This document shows, in pieces, positions 1 to 4,689 of a DNA stretch of 10,981 nt. The DNA is from JAKFWF01 sp031401535 (lineage in GTDB: Bacteria > Pseudomonadota > Alphaproteobacteria > Rhizobiales > Hyphomicrobiaceae): positions 1 to 10,981 of the forward strand of contig JANNRP010000413.1 of assembly GCA_031401535.1 (NCBI GenBank). The letters are read 5' to 3'. Both the position numbers and the translations under genes were made by a program. Position 1 is the first letter of the stretch; every line of letters begins with the position of its first letter. The notes beneath the pieces are model-generated. The model worked only from the letters and a program-made list of their open reading frames with translations, had not been told where the DNA came from and ran no database searches.

Positions 1-147
1 CGCGGCTTCAACGCGGGCTCGATCGGCACCACGATTATCTTGTCGAACTCAGGCGGCAATACGCTGGTGACGATCGGCGCCGACACGATCCTGCTCAACG
101 GCGCCGCATTCGGAACTGTCACGGACGCGGATTTCGTGTTCGTTTGA
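1..147 (+). CDS. C-terminal fragment of an RTX-like (hemolysin-type calcium-binding) secreted protein
   Basis: The frame starting at base 1 is open for 48 codons and ends in TGA at 145-147; the 5' end lies outside the window. The peptide is rich in Gly, Asn, Asp, Thr and Ser and shows the alternating strand-turn pattern seen at the end of RTX proteins, with a GGNTLVTIGADTILLNG core and a terminal DADFVFV. Many type I-secreted RTX proteins end in a similar short acidic-plus-aromatic tail, which forms part of an uncleaved C-terminal secretion signal. That makes an extracellular or surface protein exported by an ABC-type (type I) system the best guess. No complete GGxGxDxxx nonapeptide is visible in the part seen, so enzymatic or adhesive function cannot be named. 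It converges on the SDR gene 27 bp downstream. Confidence 0.55.
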   Translation, partial: RGFNAGSIGTTIILSNSGGNTLVTIGADTILLNGAAFGTVTDADFVFV

Positions 148-153
148 GAGTGT

Positions 154-168
154 GCTGGGAAGGCCAGC
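154..168. terminator. Short inverted repeat between convergent genes, weak terminator candidate
   Basis: GCTGG (154-158) and CCAGC (164-168) are separated by 5 bases and lie in the 27-bp gap between two converging stop codons. There is no T-tract on either side, so intrinsic termination is not well supported; position is the main argument. Confidence 0.22.
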
Positions 169-174
169 GGTGCG

Positions 175-942
175 TTAGGCGCCCTGGACCGAATAGCCAC
201 CATCAACTGGAATGGCTGTGCCGGTTACGAAGTCCGATGCCGAGCTTGCCAGAAACACGGCTATGCCAGCGAAGTCGGTGGGCTTTCCCCAGCGGGCGGC
301 GGGCGTGCGTGCCTCGACCCGCTCGTGCAGTCCTTTGACCTGGGCTCGTGCATTTTTTGTGAGATCGGTATCGATCCACCCTGGCAGCACAGCATTGATC
401 TGGATGTTGTCGACGGCCCACGCCGTCGCCAGCGCCCGTGTCATCTGCACGATGCCGCCTTTGGTGGCCGAATAGGCCGCTGCGAACGGGAGGCCAAAAA
501 TCGAGGTCATGGAGCCGATGGTGATGATCTTGCCCCCGCCCGCTGCTTTCATATGTGGGTAGGCGGCTTGAGCACCGAAAAACGGTCCGTTCAAATTGAC
601 GTCGAGCACGCTCTGCCATTCGGTCGGTGTATAGTCCTGCGGCGGCTTGCGAACATTGATCCCGGCGTTGGCGACGAGAATATCAAGTCGGCCAAGTTCG
701 GTCACGGTCGCGGCCACCATCGCGGCGGCGATCTCCGGCTTTGATACATCGCCATCAAACGTGGCGCATCGCACACCCGATTTGCGGAGGTCGGCAGCGG
801 CGGCCTTCGACTTTTCGCCATTGCGCCCAGCAATCATGATGCTCGCGCCAGCCGCCGCGAGGCCTCTCGCCATGCCCAATCCGATGCCACCGTTTCCGCC
901 TGTGACAAGCGCAACTTTACCGGTCAGATCGAAGGGTGACAT
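175..942 (-). CDS. Classical SDR-family NAD(P)-dependent oxidoreductase
   Basis: A 255-residue short-chain dehydrogenase/reductase, normal length for a classical SDR. Rossmann signature TGGNGGIG is at residues 14-21, NAG at 92-94, structural Asn 116, and the catalytic Ser144, Tyr157 and Lys161 (YSATK). Arg40 after the second strand (AGRN) hints at NADP(H) preference. The tail ends in the common PVDGGY. It would carry out cytosolic reversible oxidation of an alcohol or reduction of a ketone; similarity is general to gluconate 5-dehydrogenase, 3-oxoacyl-ACP reductase and KduD-like enzymes, so the substrate is unassigned. The ATG at 940-942 was chosen because MSPFDLTGKVALVTGG matches family N-termini and a GAGG lies 5 bases upstream (948-951). 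The frame stays open to 1080, but those 46 extra residues do not resemble an SDR start. It is divergent from the YkgJ-like gene. Confidence 0.9.
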   Translation of the reverse strand: MSPFDLTGKVALVTGGNGGIGLGMARGLAAAGASIMIAGRNGEKSKAAAADLRKSGVRCATFDGDVSKPEIAAAMVAATVTELGRLDILVANAGINVRKPPQDYTPTEWQSVLDVNLNGPFFGAQAAYPHMKAAGGGKIITIGSMTSIFGLPFAAAYSATKGGIVQMTRALATAWAVDNIQINAVLPGWIDTDLTKNARAQVKGLHERVEARTPAARWGKPTDFAGIAVFLASSASDFVTGTAIPVDGGYSVQGA

Positions 943-1082
943 GGGGGCCTCGGTCAGGTTGATGGGTTGGTCGTTGCGCCTTTGAACGTCAAAGAATCCC
1001 AAGACAGCTCTACCATAGGTGATTGGTGATGCAGTAGGCTTTGCCTCGGATGTCTCGTGTGCATTGTTGACCGGAGCCAACT
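943..1082. promoter_or_regulatory. Divergent intergenic region between the SDR and YkgJ-like genes
   Basis: This 140-bp gap must hold the promoters of both divergent genes. It contains a 13-bp dyad, TTTGA-N3-TCAAA (981-993), about 40 bp upstream of the SDR start, which is a plausible operator or promoter element. The Shine-Dalgarno sequences are GAGG (948-951, minus) for the SDR and GGAG (1073-1076, plus), 6 bases before the GTG of the YkgJ-like gene. I could not pick convincing -35/-10 pairs. Confidence 0.4.
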
Positions 1083-1460
1083 GTGACGCTTGCGTATGAT
1101 TGTTCGAAGTGCCCTGGATATTGCTGTTCCTACCCCGTCATCCAGCTCACTAAGCCCGACGTAATCAGGTTGGCTCGTCATTTCAAGCTTTCGACCAATC
1201 AGGCCGAGGCGCGCTTCACCAAGAGCGCGCATGGCTATGTGCAGGTGATGCGCCGCAAAAAAGATCAGCACTTCGGTCGGATCTGCCGGTTCTTCGATAC
1301 CGAGAAGCGCCGTTGCACGGTTTATGAAGCGAGGCCAGCCGTGTGCCGTAGTTTTCCTGAAGAAAAACGCTGCGGGTATTGGGATTTTCTGACCTTTGAA
1401 CGTAAGCATCAGAAGGATGAGGCCGTGGTCGCCACCACCGAGAACGGACAGTGGAGCTGA
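1083..1460 (+). CDS. YkgJ-family cysteine-cluster protein
   Basis: A 125-residue protein starting at GTG (1083), with GGAG 6 bases upstream; stop TGA at 1458-1460. Eight cysteines are arranged as in the YkgJ/CxxCxxCC family (UPF0153-like): C7, C10, C14 and C15 at the N-terminus (CSKCPGYCC), then C68, C78, C88 and C97 around the typical CTVYEARPAVCRSFP block. The family is thought to bind a metal, zinc or an Fe-S cluster, through these cysteines; no defined reaction is established. No signal peptide or membrane segment is seen, so it is probably cytosolic. The C-terminal 20 residues are polar and probably disordered. It is divergent from one SDR gene and convergent with the next, so it is likely transcribed alone. 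Confidence 0.85.
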   Translation: MTLAYDCSKCPGYCCSYPVIQLTKPDVIRLARHFKLSTNQAEARFTKSAHGYVQVMRRKKDQHFGRICRFFDTEKRRCTVYEARPAVCRSFPEEKRCGYWDFLTFERKHQKDEAVVATTENGQWS

Positions 1461-1469
1461 TCAGCCGTG

Positions 1470-1494
1470 CGGTGGGATCTTAGGCGCGCCACCG
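1470..1494. terminator. Inverted repeat between convergent genes, possible bidirectional terminator
   Basis: CGGTGG (1470-1475) pairs with CCACCG (1489-1494) across a 13-base loop, in the 41-bp gap between the stops of the YkgJ-like gene and the second SDR. Position suits a shared terminator, but there is no T-run and the loop is long. Confidence 0.3.
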
Positions 1495-1501
1495 AGCGCC
1501 G

Positions 1502-2353
1502 CTACTGAGTGCGTGCCACGCGATCCAGCAGCACCGTCGGCAGCACCCGTTTCAAAGCCGCTGCCGCAAACGTCGGTACCGTTACAAAATAGCGGGCCTT
1601 AGGACGCGGACTTTCAACCGCATGGATCAGGCGTTGGGTCACCGCCTCCGGCTCCACCTTGAAGGTCGCTTTGCCACCCGCCTCCATCGAGGCGAGGCGC
1701 TGGCGGTAGTTGGCCGCATGAGCCGAGCCGTCGATGTCGATCGTGGCCCGGAAGGTTGCCAACGCGGTCTCCAGAAAGCGCGTGCGGACGGGACCAGGCT
1801 CGATCAGGCTGACGTGAATACCGGTGCCGTTGAGTTCCATGCGCAAGGCATCGGTCATGCCCTCCAAGGCAAACTTCGATGCACAATAGGCACCACGATA
1901 GGGCCCAGCCATGAACCCCAGAACAGATGAGCATTGCACGATACGCCCGTGGCCGCGCCGACGCATGGCCGGGATCAAGCGCCGGGTCAGGTCGTGCGTG
2001 CCGATAACGTTGACTTCCAATTGCTGCCGGAGCACGCCGGGCGTCAGATCTTCGACGGCGCCGATCTGGCCATAGGCGGCGTTTGAAAACAGTGCCGTGA
2101 TCTGCCCAGCGGTCCGGTCCAACGCAGCATCCGCGCAGGCAGCTATGGATGCAGGGTCTGCGAGTTCGAGCGGCAATGCCTCGACGCCAGCTATGGCTTC
2201 GAGGCGCGCCAAATCCTCCGGCTTGCGGGCGGTTGCGAGCACGCGCCAGCCGCGCGCCTTCATGATCACGGCGGACGCGTAGCCAATGCCCGACGAGCAC
2301 CCGGTGATCAGGATCGTGCGTTGCGTCGACGATGACTGTGTGTGGTTTGCCAT
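1502..2353 (-). CDS. SDR-family oxidoreductase (17-beta-HSD-like subgroup), divergent from LysR regulator
   Basis: A 283-residue classical SDR. The nucleotide-binding motif TGCSSGIG is at residues 17-24, TAR at 41-43 suggests NADP(H), and the catalytic set is Asn115, Ser143, Tyr156 and Lys160 (YCASK). The usual NAG is NAA (91-93, NAAYG), a change common in the 17-beta-hydroxysteroid-dehydrogenase-like SDR group, as is the EPGPVRT segment (185-191) and the longer C-terminal part. It probably reduces or oxidises a lipophilic carbonyl or alcohol in the cytosol; no substrate is deducible. ATG is at 2351-2353 with a rather close GGAG (3 bases away); no better in-frame start precedes the Rossmann strand. 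The divergent LysR gene and the dyads between them suggest inducible control by that regulator (inference). Confidence 0.88.
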   Translation of the reverse strand: MANHTQSSSTQRTILITGCSSGIGYASAVIMKARGWRVLATARKPEDLARLEAIAGVEALPLELADPASIAACADAALDRTAGQITALFSNAAYGQIGAVEDLTPGVLRQQLEVNVIGTHDLTRRLIPAMRRRGHGRIVQCSSVLGFMAGPYRGAYCASKFALEGMTDALRMELNGTGIHVSLIEPGPVRTRFLETALATFRATIDIDGSAHAANYRQRLASMEAGGKATFKVEPEAVTQRLIHAVESPRPKARYFVTVPTFAAAALKRVLPTVLLDRVARTQ

Positions 2354-2650
2354 GAGCTCCAGTTAGCCTGATCGGCCGCTTCCGTGAAGCAGTGTTTGTC
2401 CTTGACGGCTGATCGGCGAGATGGTGTGTCGCGGACATGGTCGGTGTCGCCACACAGAGGTAGTCGGCGGCTATTCGACTTTAGTTTATTCCCGGCGTTG
2501 GGTAGGGCGTCAGGATTGACGATACGACGAACGTTGATCATCTTGCGGTCGCAACCGGATCAGGTGGGGGGTCCGATAGCGACAGCATTTGTGCACAGTC
2601 GACGGCACAGTGGGCGCGCGCAGTCTGGTTTTGGGGGATACGGCGAGAGT
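2354..2650. promoter_or_regulatory. Divergent SDR/LysR regulatory region
   Basis: This 297-bp non-coding interval separates the divergent SDR and lysR starts. I see no RNA gene or credible small gene. The SDR-proximal side has a direct repeat CTGATCGGC (2368-2376 and 2409-2417, 41 bp apart, about four helical turns) with GCTTC-N3-GAAGC (2378-2390) between the copies, and an imperfect tandem repeat beginning ATGGT at 2421 and 2437 with a shared TGTCGC. The lysR-proximal side has a 28-bp dyad (2535-2562) listed separately. TTGACG at 2516-2521 is a possible lysR -35; 17 bases on lies a weak CATCTT (2539-2544) that overlaps the dyad, as expected for autorepression. The lysR frame is open back to 2384, but that stretch shows no LysR-like sequence. 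Confidence 0.55.
2535..2562. promoter_or_regulatory. 28-bp dyad, candidate LysR-type operator
   Basis: The arms are TGATC-N3-TTGCG-N2-CGCAA-N3-GATCA, exactly symmetric about position 2548.5, with 20 of 28 positions paired. LysR regulators typically bind interrupted palindromes of the T-N11-A type in such divergent regions; here the inner half-sites give T-N10-A, so the match is close but not canonical. It lies 89-116 bp before the lysR start. Which regulator binds is inference. Confidence 0.45.
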
Positions 2651-3595
2651 ATGGATATCCAGGATTTGCGTATTTTTGGCCGCGTCGCCGCGGTACAGAA
2701 TTTGTCCGCGGTCGGCATCGAGCTTGGATTGACTCCAGGTACGATTTCGAAACGGCTGCAGGCGCTTGAAGAAGAGCTGGGTGTTCGCCTTTTTGACCGC
2801 ACCACCCGCTCCATACGTATCACGGCGGAGGGTGCTACGTTCCTGACGCATGCACAGCGCATCCTCGAGGAATTAGACAAGGCGCGGGCGTCGGTGGCCG
2901 ACAATGTCGGGCGGCCGAAAGGCAAACTGAAGATCTCGGCACCGGCCAGTCTCGGACGCCAGTTTGTGGCGCCGGCCATATGTGCCTTCATGCGCGCGTA
3001 TCCCGACATCGACGTGCAGGTCGATTTGACCGATCGCATCGTCAACCTTCAGGAAGAGGGGTACGACGTTGCAATCCGCACGGGGGTGCTTGCCGATTCC
3101 ACGCTGATCGCCAAGCGCATCGCGCCGGATCGGCAAATCATTGTCGCATCACCCGCCTATCTGGCCGAGCGCGGCACGCCGTATCAACTCGAACACCTGA
3201 GCGCTCACGTATGCCTCGTTTTGGGCGATGGCTGGTCGTGGACATTCGAGCGCGGCAGTACACCGGCGGCGATCAAGGTTTGCGGGCGGCTACGGTCCAA
3301 CAATGGTGAATTGCTGCGGCATGCAGCGCTGGATGGCCAGGGGCTGCTGCGGACCTCGGAAATGCGCGTGCAGGAAGACCTCGACCATGGGCGTCTCGTG
3401 CGGGTTTTACCGGAATTTGAGTTGGCCGCGGATTCTGCAATCTGGGCTGTGTATCCGGGCCCCAAGCACGTGCTGCCAAAATTGCGCGTGCTGCTGGATT
3501 TTCTCGGCGACTGGTTCCGAGGAGCAGCGCCTGCACCGCCCCCAACAGCCGCGCCCATGAGCGTCAAAGATCACGCAGGCGACCGCGTCAACTGA
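2651..3595 (+). CDS. LysR-family transcriptional regulator (CrgA-like)
   Basis: A 314-residue LysR-type regulator. Residues 1-60 form the winged helix-turn-helix (MDIQDLRIFGRVAA start, recognition region LTPGTISKRLQALEEELG, then LFDRTTRSIRITAEG), followed by the linker helix. Residues about 90-290 form the periplasmic-binding-protein-like effector domain, with LKISAPASLGRQFVAP and the GYDVAIRTG block typical of the CrgA subgroup. ATG at 2651 was chosen because it begins the HTH exactly where family members do; GGCGAG just upstream is a close, mediocre ribosome site and GGGGGA (2633-2638) is 12 bases away. The last 25 residues are Ala/Pro-rich and extend past the usual domain end. It probably controls the divergent SDR gene and itself in response to an unknown small molecule. 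It converges on the lipid A oxidase-like gene 11 bp downstream. Confidence 0.9.
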   Translation: MDIQDLRIFGRVAAVQNLSAVGIELGLTPGTISKRLQALEEELGVRLFDRTTRSIRITAEGATFLTHAQRILEELDKARASVADNVGRPKGKLKISAPASLGRQFVAPAICAFMRAYPDIDVQVDLTDRIVNLQEEGYDVAIRTGVLADSTLIAKRIAPDRQIIVASPAYLAERGTPYQLEHLSAHVCLVLGDGWSWTFERGSTPAAIKVCGRLRSNNGELLRHAALDGQGLLRTSEMRVQEDLDHGRLVRVLPEFELAADSAIWAVYPGPKHVLPKLRVLLDFLGDWFRGAAPAPPPTAAPMSVKDHAGDRVN

Positions 3596-3606
3596 CAGGT
3601 TACAGT

Positions 3607-4584
3607 TCAGTTCTTGGGCAACTTCGCAACGTCCGGTGTAACGCGCACCAGCACGCCGCCGACGCCGTGATGCGTCGCAAGGTTGGTGGCCAAACGTCCG
3701 CCGGTTGGCTTTTCGCCAGATGCCCAGGCCTTGAATTGGCGCCATATATCGGTGACCAGCAGCCACCCTTTGGGTTCCTCCGATAGGGGCACCTCGTAGG
3801 GAGCGTAGCTGAATTTGTACTCGAAGAATATCGATGTGCGGCCGAGATTGATTTCAAGTCCGCCAAGGGCTTGCCCGACCAATCCGGCAAACTGGTATTC
3901 ATAGGTGCGGGTGTTTTTATCGCGGAAGCCGATCTCGGTGTGTGGCAGCGTGATGCCTGCACCAAGGCCCGCGTAGGGGCGGACGCGACCGAACACTGCT
4001 GGCCAGCGATAGAGGCCGTTGAAGGTCAGCATGTTGTGGCCGTGGCTGAATTCGAGATGCTTGAATACGTCGCCGATCTTTGCTTGCGGCGGCACAGGGC
4101 GGCCATCGCGCGTGCCCTCGAAGCGGGCGGTGTCACTTGCAACAGCAATGGCTTTGGCATGGGTGAAATCGACCATGCTGCCAAATCCCGGAAGTGCCGA
4201 CCAACGCTGGACGCGCACTCCATAATAGATCGGACTCTTGAACGGCATGCCGATCCAGTTGAAGTCGCGAACCGCGAGATTAGTACGTCCCGGATCGGTA
4301 ATCGAGACCACGCTCGGATGGGTATACGTGACGCCGCCATAGGCGCCGATAACTGTGTCGCGCAGGGCGGCCGTGCGGCCTTGATGAGATGTCGGTTGCG
4401 CTGAAACGGCAGCCGGTTCGGCAGCGCCAGATGCTTGCTGCTCGAAACGCTCAGGGATTGCGGCGGGCAAGACGAAGATCGCTAGCGCCACCGCGCCGAT
4501 CACCGCGTACGTGCGTTCCGTGACTGTCGGCGCGTCAACCGTCGTCCAGAACCGCAATCCAGCAAGCCGCAGGCTCATCGCCAT
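3607..4584 (-). CDS. Lipid A oxidase (LpxQ)-like outer-membrane beta-barrel protein
   Basis: A 325-residue protein. The ATG at 4582-4584 was chosen for its AGGAG 9 bases upstream (4594-4598); an upstream in-frame ATG (4665) lacks such support. Residues 26-43 form one hydrophobic segment after a 25-residue N-terminal tail, then comes an Ala/Pro/Gln-rich linker (about 44-75), then a region of alternating aromatic strands. Blocks such as FKSPIYYGVRVQRW, MVDFTHAKAIA, GDVFKHLEFSHGHNMLTFNG (residues 172-191) and FFEYKFSYAPY are, from memory, shared with proteins annotated as lipid A oxidase involved in 2-aminogluconate formation. LpxQ of Rhizobium oxidises the proximal glucosamine of lipid A in the outer membrane. 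This protein is longer than LpxQ as I recall it, because of the N-terminal anchor and linker, and it ends in a polar tail without the terminal aromatic usual in barrels. It follows pbpC by 96 bp. Family placement is likely; enzyme activity is unproven. Confidence 0.68.
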   Translation of the reverse strand: MAMSLRLAGLRFWTTVDAPTVTERTYAVIGAVALAIFVLPAAIPERFEQQASGAAEPAAVSAQPTSHQGRTAALRDTVIGAYGGVTYTHPSVVSITDPGRTNLAVRDFNWIGMPFKSPIYYGVRVQRWSALPGFGSMVDFTHAKAIAVASDTARFEGTRDGRPVPPQAKIGDVFKHLEFSHGHNMLTFNGLYRWPAVFGRVRPYAGLGAGITLPHTEIGFRDKNTRTYEYQFAGLVGQALGGLEINLGRTSIFFEYKFSYAPYEVPLSEEPKGWLLVTDIWRQFKAWASGEKPTGGRLATNLATHHGVGGVLVRVTPDVAKLPKN

Positions 4585-4623
4585 TCCCTGGTTCTCCTGC
4601 CGCTTTCGACGCACACGGGGGCT

Positions 4624-4660
4624 ACACCAAGTCAGCGGTAACCCCAAGGGCAGTTGGTGT
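4624..4660 (-). promoter_or_regulatory. Inverted repeat in leader of the lipid A oxidase-like gene
   Basis: ACACCAA (4624-4630) and TTGGTGT (4654-4660) form a perfect 7-bp inverted repeat with a 23-base interior, in the 96-bp gap between pbpC and the downstream gene. It could be an operator or an RNA stem in the leader, 40-76 bp before the start codon. No clear promoter was found. Confidence 0.3.
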
Positions 4661-4664
4661 CGCA

Positions 4665-4689
4665 TTGTCGATAACTGGCGTTATCGCAA
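4665..4689 (-). terminator. Hairpin over the pbpC stop codon
   Basis: CGATAAC (4669-4675), a 4-base loop, and GTTATCG (4680-4686) pair perfectly; one bulged base (4668) then allows 3 more pairs (4665-4667 with 4687-4689). The stem contains the pbpC TAA (4681-4683). No U-tract follows on the transcribed strand, so it is more likely a processing or attenuation hairpin than a strong terminator. Confidence 0.35.

Noticed and set aside
943..1080. N-terminal extension of the first SDR to an upstream start at 1080
   Set aside because: The 46 added residues do not resemble SDR sequence, the Rossmann start fits the ATG at 942 with its own ribosome site, and the extension would consume nearly all of the divergent promoter region.
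979..1403. 11-bp repeat CCTTTGAACGT at 979-989 and 1393-1403, with TTGGGATT nearby in opposite orientations
   Set aside because: Only a short match, one copy lies in coding sequence, and the spacing to the TTGGGATT copies is not conserved. Probably chance.
954..1409. 151-codon minus-strand frame antisense to the YkgJ-like gene
   Set aside because: It overlaps the clear cysteine-cluster gene and has no recognisable motif.
2384..2650. Extension of the LysR frame back to 2384
   Set aside because: The stretch is simply open in frame. LysR proteins begin at the helix-turn-helix, which matches ATG 2651, and the upstream part holds the dyads and repeats expected of regulatory DNA.
4585..4665. Earlier ATG (4665) for the lipid A oxidase-like gene
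   Set aside because: It has no good ribosome site and adds 27 Arg-rich residues, and the ATG at 4584 has an AGGAG at proper distance.
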